A stretch of DNA of 64,000 nt. Origin: Candidatus Mediterraneibacter stercoripullorum (GTDB lineage Bacteria; Bacillota; Clostridia; Lachnospirales; Lachnospiraceae). Below the pieces are notes generated by a model. That model worked only from the letters and a program-made list of their open reading frames with translations. It did not search any database and was not told where the DNA came from. Shown piece after piece: positions 34,010-43,136 of this stretch. Position 1 is the stretch's first letter. The number at the start of each line of letters is the position of its first letter. The stretch spans positions 42,767 to 106,766 of the forward strand of contig DXCZ01000120.1 in NCBI GenBank assembly GCA_019115765.1. Direction: 5' to 3'. The position numbers and the translations under genes were made by a program.

Positions 34010-35734
34010 TTATTCATCAGAATCCTGATCAACATCCGGGTTGTCCTCAGATTCCTTGTCTTCCGGCAGCAGGTTCAGCTTTTTGCATCCCCGCAGGAGA
34101 CGAGCGCCCATTGGCAGAGCCAGAATATCATCCTCGGAAAGTGTTCCGAGCTTCAGTACTGCCACGACGTATACAGCTACTGCAACGATAATGGAAAGAA
34201 TCGTTGCGATAAACCGTCCTCCGATCAGCAGATCAAGAACAAGGTGTACAGCATATGTTACCGCGCCCATAATCGCCGCAGCAGCAAGCGGTTTTACAAA
34301 AGTATGTATGATATCAATTTTAAATCCGCTGACCTTCCTGATCTTCAGCTGATTCAGAATGCACATACACAGAGCAAATACAATATTGCCGCATACAAGC
34401 GCATATACATTCATCCGGAATACGATCATCATAACACAGAAGGCAACCAGATGGATTCCAAGGGAAACTGCCGCATTCTTTGCCGGGCTTGTCATGTGGT
34501 TCAGTCCGTGCAGGATGGAGTTGGACACCGAAGACATTCCGTACAGGATCACTACTACTGAGCCAAGCATGAGCAGATTTGCAGGTGTTGCCGTAGCGTC
34601 ATTATATAACAGAACCATCAGCGGCGACGCCAGTACAAGAAATCCCATACCACATGGAATTGTGATCACGCAGGTAAGACGGAGGGTCTGTCCGATCTTG
34701 TCATGGACCTGTTTCTTTGTTCCGTTGGCAATAGCGGCCGTCAGGCTGGGTACTACGGATGCACCGAGTGCGTTTGCCAGTGCCATAGGTACGTTGATCA
34801 GAGTGTCGTATTTTGCAGAATAAATTCCCTGAAGGGCCATATACTCCGCTTCTGTATATCCCTGGGCAGACATGATATGGTTAAATACTGTAAGGTCAAT
34901 GATCATGTTTATGTTATAGATCGCCGTACTGAAGAGCACAGGAATAGCTGTGAAGATAAGCGCCTTTGTAATGTGGCTGTAGCTCTCCACCTTCCTGCTT
35001 CTGTCCCGGCGCAGCTGCTTTTTGATCACTCCCTTATAGACCCAGAGTACAAATGCGAGGAATATCAGTCCGACCAGTGCTCCGCTGACAGTACCGAGCG
35101 TGCTTCCTGCCGCACCGTAGGCAGGACCAAGCAGTTCCTCGCCGATTTCTTCTCCAGCCCGGGTTCCCACGCCGACAAGTATACTGGCTCCGACAATACT
35201 GACTACTGCATTGACAATCTGTTCCAGGATCTGGGAAGCCGCCGTGGGTACCATGGTTCCCAGTCCCTGGAAATATCCACGGATCACAGCCATAACAGCT
35301 ACGATCAGAAGTCCGGGAGCCAGGACTCTGAGCGCATACACACTGAGTGGTGAGCGCATGATATGGGTGGATATGGCTCCGGCTCCGAAGAAGATAGCCA
35401 GAGAGATCACCAGTCCAACGGTAAATGCAAATACAAGAGAACAGATGAAAACCCGGAAAGCGTTTCTCCGCTGGCGCACGGCGACTCGGGCGGAAACCAG
35501 CTTGGATACAGCCGTGGGCAGGCTGAAAGAAGATACCATAAGTGCCATTGCATATACCTGATAGGCATATCCATAAAATCCGTTCCCTTCATCTCCAAGT
35601 ATATTTGCAAGAGGAATTCGGTAGACTACACCGATCAGTTTTGCGATCACGGCAGCAGAAGCAAGGATCGCTCCCTGTACGATATAGTCGTCTTTTTTTG
35701 ATTTCTTTCCGGTGTTCATAGATGTTCCAGCCAT
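34010..35734 (-). CDS. SpoVB/MurJ-like polysaccharide or lipid II flippase (MOP superfamily)
   Basis: A 574-residue multi-pass membrane protein with about 14 helices. Its N-terminus DDYIVQGAILASAAVIAKLIGVVYRIPLANILGDEGNG, in conserved pieces, is typical of the SpoVB/YtgP group. These proteins flip lipid-linked wall precursors; in sporulators SpoVB serves cortex synthesis. The tail is acidic. The ATG follows AAGGAGG. Nearby sporulation genes yqfC and yqfD support a SpoVB-like role, though vegetative YtgP-type function cannot be excluded. Confidence 0.88.
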   Translation of the reverse strand: MAGTSMNTGKKSKKDDYIVQGAILASAAVIAKLIGVVYRIPLANILGDEGNGFYGYAYQVYAMALMVSSFSLPTAVSKLVSARVAVRQRRNAFRVFICSLVFAFTVGLVISLAIFFGAGAISTHIMRSPLSVYALRVLAPGLLIVAVMAVIRGYFQGLGTMVPTAASQILEQIVNAVVSIVGASILVGVGTRAGEEIGEELLGPAYGAAGSTLGTVSGALVGLIFLAFVLWVYKGVIKKQLRRDRSRKVESYSHITKALIFTAIPVLFSTAIYNINMIIDLTVFNHIMSAQGYTEAEYMALQGIYSAKYDTLINVPMALANALGASVVPSLTAAIANGTKKQVHDKIGQTLRLTCVITIPCGMGFLVLASPLMVLLYNDATATPANLLMLGSVVVILYGMSSVSNSILHGLNHMTSPAKNAAVSLGIHLVAFCVMMIVFRMNVYALVCGNIVFALCMCILNQLKIRKVSGFKIDIIHTFVKPLAAAAIMGAVTYAVHLVLDLLIGGRFIATILSIIVAVAVYVVAVLKLGTLSEDDILALPMGARLLRGCKKLNLLPEDKESEDNPDVDQDSDE

Positions 35735-35775
35735 GAGTTCCTCCTTATGTCATATGTTTTATACCATGCGCTGGT

Positions 35776-36270
35776 TCAGCGCGGTATATTTATCTTCTCC
35801 ATGATCTCCCGCTGCTTCTGTTCCATGACCAGTCTCTCTTCCTCTTCCATGTGGTCATATCCAAACAGATGGAGCATACTGTGGGCAATGAGAAATGCGT
35901 ATTCGCGCAGCGGGGAATGGCCGTACTCTTCAGCCTGGGCCAGGACCCGGTCACTGGAAATAACAATATCCCCCAGCAGCAGTTCTCCCGACTCCGGATC
36001 GAAGGCATCTTCCTGTTCTTCCAGACCGCCGAAATCGCCGGGCATCTCATATTCCAGCATGGGAAATGAAAGAACATCGGTCGGACGGTCGATATTTCGG
36101 TATTCCAGATTCATCCGGTGGATCTCCTCATCTGTGGTAATGAGGAGATTTATCTCCGCTTCATAGGGGCAGCCTGCGTACTCCAGAGCTGCATTAACTA
36201 CCAGTTCGGCAGTCTCTTTTTCATCAAAGGGAAGTGGTGTGTTCCCCTCTTTTTCTATATACAGACTCAT
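35776..36270 (-). CDS. ybeY: Endoribonuclease YbeY (16S rRNA maturation)
   Basis: A 164-residue metalloprotein with the zinc motif HSMLHLFGYDH near residue 130 and the N-terminal MNLEYRNIDRPTDVLSFPM block. YbeY helps mature 16S rRNA and ribosome quality control. Its ATG overlaps the phoH stop (ATGA) with AAGGAGAAAAGC upstream. The phoH-ybeY pair is conserved in bacteria. Confidence 0.96.
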   Translation of the reverse strand: MSLYIEKEGNTPLPFDEKETAELVVNAALEYAGCPYEAEINLLITTDEEIHRMNLEYRNIDRPTDVLSFPMLEYEMPGDFGGLEEQEDAFDPESGELLLGDIVISSDRVLAQAEEYGHSPLREYAFLIAHSMLHLFGYDHMEEEERLVMEQKQREIMEKINIPR

Positions 36271-37262
36271 GCTTTTCTCCTTCTGTGGTTCTTCTGCGGA
36301 CCAGCGCTTTTCTTCTCGTATTCCTCGTAGGCTTTAACAATCTTCTGTACCAGAGGATGACGTACTACATCCTTGCTGGTCAGAGTACATATACTGATTC
36401 CTTCCAGATCCTTTACCACCTTCACTGCAACATCCAGTCCGGAGACTGCTCCGGACGGCAGGTCCTTCTGAGTAGCGTCGCCTGTGATGACTACTTTGGA
36501 TCCGAAACCGATCCTGGTCAGGAACATCTTCATCTGGGCGGGCGTAGTATTCTGCGCTTCATCCAGGATGATAAAAGCATTGTCAAGGGTACGTCCCCTC
36601 ATATAAGCGAGCGGGGCGACCTCGATCAGACCTTTTTCCGAATTCTTCAGGAATGCCTCTGCTCCCATGATCTGATACAGAGCATCATAGAGAGGTCTGA
36701 GATAAGGATCGATCTTGCTCTGAAGGTCTCCGGGCAGGAATCCAAGCTTCTCCCCTGCTTCAATGGCAGGCCGTGTCAGGATAATCCTCCCCACTTCGTT
36801 CTGCTTGAAAGCAGTGATGGCCATCGCCATGGCCAGATATGTCTTTCCTGTTCCGGCAGGGCCGAGACCGAAGGTGATCATGTCGCTGCGGATTGCGTCT
36901 ACATAACGCTTCTGTCCCAGTGTCTTGGGCTTGATCGGTTTCCCCTGAAGAGTGTAACAGATCAGATCCTTGTCAATTGCTACGATGCCTTCTTCCTGAT
37001 CCTCGAAGACCAGAGATATAGCATAGTCTATATTCTGTTCTGTGATCGTATTGCCGCGTTTTGACAGTTCCACAAGCTGCGTCAGGACACGATGGGCTTT
37101 CTGCGCCGCCGCGTTCTCCCCCACGATCTTGGTCTGCCCGTCCCGGGCGATCAGCGTGACATGAAATGTCCTTTCAATTTTTTTTGCATATGCATCAAAC
37201 TGGCCGAACACATTTGCCTCATGTTCGGCCGGTATGTCAATTATCAGTTCCGACAGACTCAT
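36267..37262 (-). CDS. PhoH family ATPase
   Basis: A 331-residue PhoH-like protein. It has an N-terminal KH-like part, Walker A GPAGTGKTYLAMAMA, Walker B NAFIILDEAQNTTPAQMKMFLTRIG, and TGDATQKDLP. The role of PhoH proteins is thought to be RNA-linked but is not firmly known. The ATG follows AAAGGAAAG and overlaps the yqfD end. It is followed by ybeY with a four-base overlap. Confidence 0.93.
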   Translation of the reverse strand: MSLSELIIDIPAEHEANVFGQFDAYAKKIERTFHVTLIARDGQTKIVGENAAAQKAHRVLTQLVELSKRGNTITEQNIDYAISLVFEDQEEGIVAIDKDLICYTLQGKPIKPKTLGQKRYVDAIRSDMITFGLGPAGTGKTYLAMAMAITAFKQNEVGRIILTRPAIEAGEKLGFLPGDLQSKIDPYLRPLYDALYQIMGAEAFLKNSEKGLIEVAPLAYMRGRTLDNAFIILDEAQNTTPAQMKMFLTRIGFGSKVVITGDATQKDLPSGAVSGLDVAVKVVKDLEGISICTLTSKDVVRHPLVQKIVKAYEEYEKKSAGPQKNHRRRKA

Positions 37263-38565
37263 CCGGTTCTTTCCTTTCGATCATTAAGATTTCTGTATCG
37301 GCTTCACGTGTGATCCTCTGATTCAGATAAAGAGTACCGGAAGCCGTGGCAGAATCGCTGCCTATGTGTATTTTAACACTATTTCCCCTGATTTGAACAC
37401 CTTTTTCCTCTAATTCACCGCAAAAAAGTGCAAATCGTGCGCTCAGTTCCTGCTGAATTATCTCACGGGTGTATGTCCGTTCTTCAAGAGTATACTCTCT
37501 CCGGCTCCGCATTCCAAGAGAAAAAGGCAGATAAAAGTTTTCCCCCAGTTTCAGCCGGGACTCGTCTGTAGACGTATCGCTGTACTCGAACCCCGCCTTC
37601 AGCGTGCCGAAAGAGACCGTCCAGCCAAAGACACGAACATAGGGCTGATGCCGTGACTTACCTGTATAGACTTTCTCGTCATATGTCAGGGAAATCGAAT
37701 CTGCATATTCCATTTCCGTATCTGCATAAATATCAGCATCCGAATGACGGTATTCGTATCCGATGACTTCTCCGCTGTCATTCAGGATATCTACTCTGCC
37801 CAGAACAAGGATATCACCAGCCTTCACCTCATCCCCTTTGTGAACCTGGGGTACACCGGTTCTGGTTACAATATCCGTGATGATCCCGTCGTCAGCAGCA
37901 ACAAGATCAACAGCATTGTTCTGTCCGGACACCTCCGAGTCCTGCAGGGGAGAATGATTCTGTCCGGATTCATCCTGAACAGTATCCGAATGATCGTCAT
38001 CCGGCTGAGCACAACTGTCCTGAAATGTATCTTCGTTCTCCTTAATACGGATCTCCAGAAGACTGCCATCAATAGATGCGGAAACCCAGACTATATCATT
38101 ATATTCTCCACGAATGGCTTTGACAATACCCGGACAGTCAACATTGCTTTTCAGCATACTAGGGGCAACACCTTGTGTATCCAGAAATTCCAGAAGTGTT
38201 TCATCCGGCCATTTCCGATTTCCTTCGAAATGTATATCCCAGATGAACAGGGAATAGGTCTTCAGCAGGACGATACAGAAGAACAGCCCGGCAAAAAAAA
38301 GTTTTCGCTTCCGGTAACGCAGAAGGAAGAAGGAAAAGCCATGCCGTTCCAGAATGTGGATCCTGGTATGTGTCTTGCGGGCAATCGGCCGGATTTTTTT
38401 TAGCCCGGGAATATCCAGATACATCTCATACGTGTTTTCTACAGGGCATAGTCCCCAGATATAAATCTGATGAAAACTGCACATATTCAGGAAACGCTCT
38501 GCCGAGTAGCCTTCCACCCGGATCTTTACATATCCCTTCAGATAACGAAGTAAAGAACGGATCAA
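37237..38565 (-). CDS. yqfD: Sporulation protein YqfD
   Basis: A 442-residue protein with an N-terminal cytoplasmic region, one membrane anchor (about 90-110, FFAGLFFCIVLLKTYSLFIW) and a large extracytoplasmic domain. An acidic, Gln/Ser-rich insert lies at about 185-220. In Bacillus YqfD is a mother-cell sporulation protein of unknown mechanism. The start is TTG at 38565, set by GGGAGG eight bases upstream. It overlaps yqfC by four bases and phoH at the other end. Confidence 0.9.
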   Translation of the reverse strand: MIRSLLRYLKGYVKIRVEGYSAERFLNMCSFHQIYIWGLCPVENTYEMYLDIPGLKKIRPIARKTHTRIHILERHGFSFFLLRYRKRKLFFAGLFFCIVLLKTYSLFIWDIHFEGNRKWPDETLLEFLDTQGVAPSMLKSNVDCPGIVKAIRGEYNDIVWVSASIDGSLLEIRIKENEDTFQDSCAQPDDDHSDTVQDESGQNHSPLQDSEVSGQNNAVDLVAADDGIITDIVTRTGVPQVHKGDEVKAGDILVLGRVDILNDSGEVIGYEYRHSDADIYADTEMEYADSISLTYDEKVYTGKSRHQPYVRVFGWTVSFGTLKAGFEYSDTSTDESRLKLGENFYLPFSLGMRSRREYTLEERTYTREIIQQELSARFALFCGELEEKGVQIRGNSVKIHIGSDSATASGTLYLNQRITREADTEILMIERKEPDESVGTDN

Positions 38566-38849
38566 TCCTGTCCCCTCCCATCTGGAAAGTCAATCCCATG
38601 GATCACACCGGTGATCTTCATCTCATCATTGGTATAATACTGGATTTCCAGCCGTTTTCCAGTCAGCCGGATCTGTCCGTCCTTCGCCTGGACACGCACA
38701 AGAGTATCCGTATATTCTATAATGCCGCGATAGTTCTCTATACATACCTCGCTTCGGCCCAGTACTGTGATCACAGCAGCACCCAGCACTACATCCTTCG
38801 GCATACTTGCAGCCGATACCAGTTTTTCCCTGAGCTGTTCCCGTTCCAT
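38562..38849 (-). CDS. yqfC: Sporulation protein YqfC (YabP/YqfC family)
   Basis: A 95-residue protein with the family pattern EKLVSAASMPKDVVLGAAVITVLGRSEVCIENYRGIIEYTD (in pieces) and YYTNDEMKITGVI. It pairs with YqfD in spore formation. The family's start fits the ATG at 38849, but that ATG lies directly after the hairpin and T run of a terminator, and no ribosome binding site stands in the usual place. The frame is open to an ATG at 38900, which would encode the hairpin itself. Confidence 0.88.
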   Translation of the reverse strand: MEREQLREKLVSAASMPKDVVLGAAVITVLGRSEVCIENYRGIIEYTDTLVRVQAKDGQIRLTGKRLEIQYYTNDEMKITGVIHGIDFPDGRGQD

Positions 38850-38898
38850 AAAAATGCCACACATACGCCTTTTATAGCAAGTATATGTGCGGCATTTC
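38850..38898 (-). terminator. Terminator of the phosphorylase gene, abutting the yqfC start
   Basis: Reading leftwards, AAATGCCGCACATATAC pairs with GTATGTGTGGCATTT (one bulge) and is followed by TTTTT, then the yqfC ATG. It lies 10 bases after the phosphorylase stop. It should separate phosphorylase from yqfC transcription. Confidence 0.75.
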
Positions 38899-38909
38899 AT
38901 GTCCTATTC

Positions 38910-40214
38910 TCAGAAAATGATATCCTTGATCAGAAGCTCAGGAGCGGGCTTCTCCGCTCCCAGTTCGTATGCTGCCAGAAGCCGCCTTTCTGCTTCCTGA
39001 AGTTTCTGCATATCATTGGCATGGATCAAGGCAAGGGACTCTCCTGCCTGTACAGGATCTCCCTTCTTCTTATGAAGCATCAGTCCCACGGAGAGGTCGA
39101 TCTGGCTTTCCTTGGTCTCACGTCCGCCGCCCAGCAGCAGACAGATGCGTCCGATTTCTTCTGTATGGATATTGCAGACATATCCGCTCTCCGACGCAGA
39201 GACTTCGGCCTGGTACTCTGCGACAGGGAGCAGTTCCGGATGTTCCGCCTGTTCCGGGTCGCCTCCCTGTGCCTGTATAAATGCCTGGAACACCTGGAAT
39301 GCCTTCCCGCTGTTCAGAGAATCTTCCAGCATCTTCCCGGCCTGTTCCATGTCTTCTGCTGCTCCTGCCTTGACAACCATAAGTGAACCAAGTGTAAGGA
39401 CAAGCTCCTTTAAGTCTTCCGGTCCGTGTCCCCGAAGGGTATCAATGGCTTCCCTTACTTCCAGCGCATTTCCCACGGCGTAACCAAGAGGCTGGTCCAT
39501 ATCCGAGATCACTGCGGATACATCCTTTCCCGCCAGCTTTCCGATATTGACCATCTCCTTTGCAAGAGCACGGGCATCGTGCAGGCTTTTCATAAAGGCG
39601 CCGTCCCCGGTCTTCACATCCAGTACAATGCCGTCTGCTCCGGAAGCCAGCTTCTTGCTCATGATGCTGGATGCGATCAGAGACATCTGATCCACCGTGC
39701 CGGTCACGTCCCGGAGCGCGTACAGCTTTTTGTCTGCAGGCGCCAGATTGGCCGTCTGTCCTGCGATTGCGATATGGATCTCATTTACGTTTCGGATGAA
39801 CTGTTCTTCCGTAAGACTGGTTGTAAATCCGCGGAAGCTTTCCAGCTTGTCAATGGTGCCGCCGGTGTGTCCCAGTCCCCGTCCGGACATCTTCGCCACC
39901 GGGACGCCAAGAGAAGCTACAAGGGGAGCCAGTACAAGAGAGGTCTTGTCGCCCACGCCCCCTGTGCTGTGCTTGTCCACTTTGATCCCCCGGATAGCCG
40001 AGAGGTCCAGCACATCTCCGCTGTAAGCCATAGCCAGGGTCAGATTCTTTGTCTCCTCGTCCGTCATGCCTACAAAACAGATCGCCATCATCATGGCCGA
40101 CATCTGATAATCCGGGATTGCTCCGTCTGTATAAGAACGGATCATCCACGCGATCTCATCCCGGGACAGCTCACCGCCCCGTTTCTTCTTTACGATAAGG
40201 TCATACATATTCAT
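38910..40214 (-). CDS. pdp: Pyrimidine-nucleoside phosphorylase
   Basis: A 434-residue enzyme splitting uridine/thymidine with phosphate to free base and (deoxy)ribose-1-phosphate. The signature KHSTGGVGDKTSL and SGRGLGHTGGTIDKLE are present, with the C-terminal beta domain (VSASESGYVCNIHTEEIG). ATG at 40214 follows GGAGG at 8 bases. It is usually in a deo-type nucleoside cluster, but here only a Dabb gene lies upstream. Confidence 0.95.
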   Translation of the reverse strand: MNMYDLIVKKKRGGELSRDEIAWMIRSYTDGAIPDYQMSAMMMAICFVGMTDEETKNLTLAMAYSGDVLDLSAIRGIKVDKHSTGGVGDKTSLVLAPLVASLGVPVAKMSGRGLGHTGGTIDKLESFRGFTTSLTEEQFIRNVNEIHIAIAGQTANLAPADKKLYALRDVTGTVDQMSLIASSIMSKKLASGADGIVLDVKTGDGAFMKSLHDARALAKEMVNIGKLAGKDVSAVISDMDQPLGYAVGNALEVREAIDTLRGHGPEDLKELVLTLGSLMVVKAGAAEDMEQAGKMLEDSLNSGKAFQVFQAFIQAQGGDPEQAEHPELLPVAEYQAEVSASESGYVCNIHTEEIGRICLLLGGGRETKESQIDLSVGLMLHKKKGDPVQAGESLALIHANDMQKLQEAERRLLAAYELGAEKPAPELLIKDIIF

Positions 40215-40266
40215 ACGCGCCGCCTCCGGAAGTACCTGCTCATATCAGTTACTCTTTACTGGTTCT

Positions 40267-40566
40267 TTACTCGTAATCCAGACATGCCCGCTCTGTCACA
40301 AAGGGGCGTACATACGTGTCCGCTACAGCTACGTGAGCCGGATGCTTGGCATAAACAGCGATGTCCTCCGCCTTTTCCAGCGTCGTCACCAGCGCCATAT
40401 CATGGGTGCTGGACGGCAGGGGCTGCTCAACGAACTCTACGGTCAGCAGACCGGGAACCTTTCCTACCAGGCTGCTTAAATTCTCTTTCATAGCTTTTTT
40501 GAGCTCAGGCTTTCTCTCCTCTTCGATCTCGGGTCTGAATTTCCACATAACAATATGGTGTACCAT
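40267..40566 (-). CDS. Dabb (stress-responsive alpha-beta barrel) domain protein
   Basis: A 99-residue ferredoxin-like dimeric barrel, with VHHIVMWKFRPEIEEE at the start, VPGLLTVEFVEQPLPSS, DMALVTTLEKAEDIAVYAKHPAHVAV and a conserved acidic end. The role of bacterial Dabb proteins is mostly unknown. The ATG follows AAAAGGAGG. It lies 52 bases before the phosphorylase gene and is probably cotranscribed. Confidence 0.92.
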   Translation of the reverse strand: MVHHIVMWKFRPEIEEERKPELKKAMKENLSSLVGKVPGLLTVEFVEQPLPSSTHDMALVTTLEKAEDIAVYAKHPAHVAVADTYVRPFVTERACLDYE

Positions 40567-40645
40567 GGGTATGTCCTCCTTTTAAATGTCATATTTTCAG
40601 TGCGCTCCGCTGTCAGCAGATGCCGGAATTATTATATCATTTTTA

Positions 40646-40952
40646 TCAGAGAGCCGTAACCCCTGTTTTGTGTTTCTTCTTCCTCCAGAAGAACCAGATC
40701 AGAAAGGCAGCCAGTGCTGCAACGAGAACCACCGGGATGACCACAGCAACGATCAGACTGATCCCTCCTGCCCGTATTTCTTCCAGAACAGCCTGTTGTT
40801 CTGCATTCAGCTTCTGCGCCGGTATCAAGTCTTTCACTTCCCGCTGCGGGATATCTTTGGCCTTCATATCCGACAGACAGATCCAGAAATCACGGACGCC
40901 ATGCGTATAGAAAACATAGCCCCATTCCTGTTCGTCTGTCTCTCTGCTTCAT
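40646..40952 (-). pseudogene. Small single-pass membrane protein gene broken by a frameshift
   Basis: A start with a good site (AAGGAAGGAG before ATG at 40952) opens a frame that stops after 20 codons. The adjacent frame reads on from about 40940 (EQEWGYVFYTHGVRDFWICL) straight into the 73-codon frame ending at 40646. That part has one membrane helix and a KKKHK end. One extra base, or two missing, near the AGAGAGA run (about 40940-40946) would join them. No family is recognised. If the downstream ATG (40867) were used, only a 73-residue protein without ribosome binding site would be made. Confidence 0.6.
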
Positions 40953-41042
40953 AATGTTCTCCTTCCTTTCAGGAAGCATTTTAACGCATCCTGAAGAATC
41001 GAATCTGTGAGGCTGGAATCTGTTTTCCCGCCCTGCTTCTGA

Positions 41043-41543
41043 TTACAATTTCTGCTTTCGTTCTTTTCCGGTGAAACTGTCCACGTCAATCCGGAACACC
41101 TCAGTCCTGGCAAGCATTTCCGGACTGAATTGGATCTCTGCTTCCGGCGCCATATGCTCCATGATTCTGGTCAGAGCGTAGATCTTCTTCTCTTCACTGT
41201 CCAGCCTGCGGATCGTCCCGTTTCCCATGATACTCTGGTAAGCACAGGAATAGCTGCATGTATAATCTCCGGAGATCACACCGATCATCCGGTCCATCTC
41301 AACAGCTACTCTGGGGTTTGCGGCAAAGGCTTCTGCCTTCCGCCCCTCTCCTGCTCCGTGGATATACAGCTTCAGATCAGCCTTCCCGCCGCTGAAAGAA
41401 AGATCATAACCATAATTCACCGGGACAACGAAGATTCCGTCAGAATCAGAGGCTCCGATTCTTACTACACTGCATTCCTCAATGATCTCTCTCAAAATTT
41501 CAGGATCTGATATTTCCCGCTTGTGTAAACGCATTGGTCTCAT
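41043..41543 (-). CDS. Pyridoxamine 5-phosphate oxidase-like flavin-binding protein (Nim-type)
   Basis: A 166-residue split-barrel protein. MRLHKREISDPEILREIIEE, then VVRIGASDSDGIFVVPVNYGYDL and AYQSIMGNGTIRRL, are characteristic of the PPOX/NimA-related group common in gut anaerobes. It likely binds FMN or a related cofactor. Whether it reduces nitroimidazoles cannot be told. ATG at 41543 follows GGAGG at 9 bases; an earlier ATG is less likely. Confidence 0.88.
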   Translation of the reverse strand: MRPMRLHKREISDPEILREIIEECSVVRIGASDSDGIFVVPVNYGYDLSFSGGKADLKLYIHGAGEGRKAEAFAANPRVAVEMDRMIGVISGDYTCSYSCAYQSIMGNGTIRRLDSEEKKIYALTRIMEHMAPEAEIQFSPEMLARTEVFRIDVDSFTGKERKQKL

Positions 41544-41662
41544 ACTCTGCCACCTCCTCATTAATATGCTTTTATCGATATGAAATCAGGACCCCTGTGA
41601 GTTGTGCGGCAGGATTCACAGGCAGCCCTGGCGCGCATCAGATATCTTTGGTCGCCGCATGT

Positions 41663-42028
41663 CTATATCAGCAGCGACAATAGCAGACCTGTTGCAAATG
41701 AAACAAGATTAACGATAAGAGACAGGATCCATGGATTCCGGTAACTGTCTCCGCATTTTTCTGAGTCTACACATTGCCGGAAGATCAGGCCCTCGGTAAG
41801 AAATACTGCGGCCTCCACGATGATCTGCGCCGGGAACATCAAAAGGGGCGTATACCGATACAGAACATAGACCAGAAGGACTGCCAGCGGATTGGTAAAC
41901 GTATTTACCAGAAAAAGCAGTCCATAATTTCTTCTGCCGCGCAGCCCCGCGAGAAATGCGCTCAGACTTTCGATCAGGACAGTCAGCATCCAGGACAAGA
42001 GCAGTGTTTTTATCAGTTCAGCAGCCAT
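41663..42028 (-). CDS. Hypothetical four-helix membrane protein coupled to an MFS gene
   Basis: A 121-residue protein with four hydrophobic helices and a conserved-looking NTFTNPLAVLLVY segment in helix 2. Its ATG lies inside the end of the upstream MFS gene (11-base overlap), with GGAGAG in reach. No family name can be given. The tight coupling suggests a linked role in membrane transport. Confidence 0.75.
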   Translation of the reverse strand: MAAELIKTLLLSWMLTVLIESLSAFLAGLRGRRNYGLLFLVNTFTNPLAVLLVYVLYRYTPLLMFPAQIIVEAAVFLTEGLIFRQCVDSEKCGDSYRNPWILSLIVNLVSFATGLLLSLLI

Positions 42029-43106
42029 TCGATTTCTCTCCTTTCTCTGAGATGGCCATCAGGCCCAATGACAGGAGGGTCAGGAACACATAGACCGCCG
42101 GTCTGCTCAGATTCTCTGCCATTCCAGCATACACCGGCAGATATCCGAGGTACAGGGCAAATGTAAGAAGTCCGAAGGACAGCCCAGGGTTCCCAGGAAA
42201 TCTTCGAAAAAGCCCGGTCAGTGTTATCGGCATCGTCATATTAAACAAAAGGACACCGAGAAAGCCCATAATCGGGATATGTGAAAATGCCAGAAACACT
42301 GCCGCGCAGCCCAGAGACACTACAGAAGCCCGGAGACTGCCGAATCGGTCGGCAGCAAATCCGCCGGTTATCTTTCCCAAGACGATTCCGCAGGTAAGGA
42401 GTACTCCGTCCCGGATCCCTTCATTCCACGGAAACGAGAAGATCATTCCCTCGAAGGAACGGAGCAGTACAACCAGGAAAAGGCAAAAGGAAGGAATCAG
42501 GATATGCCTGCTCTCTGCCTGCCAGTCTGCCGTTCCCTGCACCGATGTATTTCCCATCTGGTTCTCCAGACTGACTTCCGTATGATCTTCTGAATTATTT
42601 TTCGCAGATAACAGGAAGGACAGCAGCACAAGTATTGAAAACAGGATCGCACATGCCGCTGCGATCCGCACGCCTTCTGTCATATCCAAAAGCGCTCCGC
42701 AGAAAATCCCTGCCGCACCGGTTGACACAAACAGACCGGATTCCCGTGACTTTCCCCGGGAATCTCTCAGGATATCTGCACCGCTTCCCAGGTGGAACAG
42801 CGCATTTCCCAGGCCAGCGGAGAGAACCAGCAGCCAGGGACTCAGTCCTGCGATCAGAGCCCCGGCGCACAGGATACATCCCAGCAAAGCTGCCGGAAGA
42901 TATCCCCATTTGCCGCTCTTCTTGCAGATCAGATCCAGCAGGACGCCAAGCGGAAGCTGCCCTGCAAATGCCAGGAAATTATAGGCCAGCAGGAGCAGAT
43001 CCCAGTTCCTTGTTCCAGGGATCTGATGGGTGATCACTAAGGCACATATAAAATCAACCAGAAAATGGGTGGCGCAGGCCCATATCAGAATGCCTGTTTT
43101 TTTCAT
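42018..43106 (-). CDS. MFS transporter, fosmidomycin-resistance-like
   Basis: A 362-residue transporter with about eleven membrane helices. The GLGNALFHLGSGADILRDSRGKSRESGLFVSTGAAG region (in pieces) recalls Fsr-type exporters (GNAMFHPGGA). A hydrophilic central loop (about 170-205) separates the halves. Substrate unknown. ATG at 43106 follows CAGGAGGG. It lies downstream of the Bce-type kinase gene with a 30-base gap. Confidence 0.83.
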   Translation of the reverse strand: MKKTGILIWACATHFLVDFICALVITHQIPGTRNWDLLLLAYNFLAFAGQLPLGVLLDLICKKSGKWGYLPAALLGCILCAGALIAGLSPWLLVLSAGLGNALFHLGSGADILRDSRGKSRESGLFVSTGAAGIFCGALLDMTEGVRIAAACAILFSILVLLSFLLSAKNNSEDHTEVSLENQMGNTSVQGTADWQAESRHILIPSFCLFLVVLLRSFEGMIFSFPWNEGIRDGVLLTCGIVLGKITGGFAADRFGSLRASVVSLGCAAVFLAFSHIPIMGFLGVLLFNMTMPITLTGLFRRFPGNPGLSFGLLTFALYLGYLPVYAGMAENLSRPAVYVFLTLLSLGLMAISEKGEKSNGC

Positions 43107-43136
43107 AAGACCCTCCTGTCAATCTGTTTATAAGAG

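Noticed and set aside
36234..37064. Rightward frame of 276 codons
   Set aside because: Antisense to phoH, with no start signal or recognisable domain.
39426..40493. Rightward frame of 355 codons opposite the phosphorylase
   Set aside because: Shadow of the phosphorylase and Dabb genes, rich in Cys/His/Arg, no motif.
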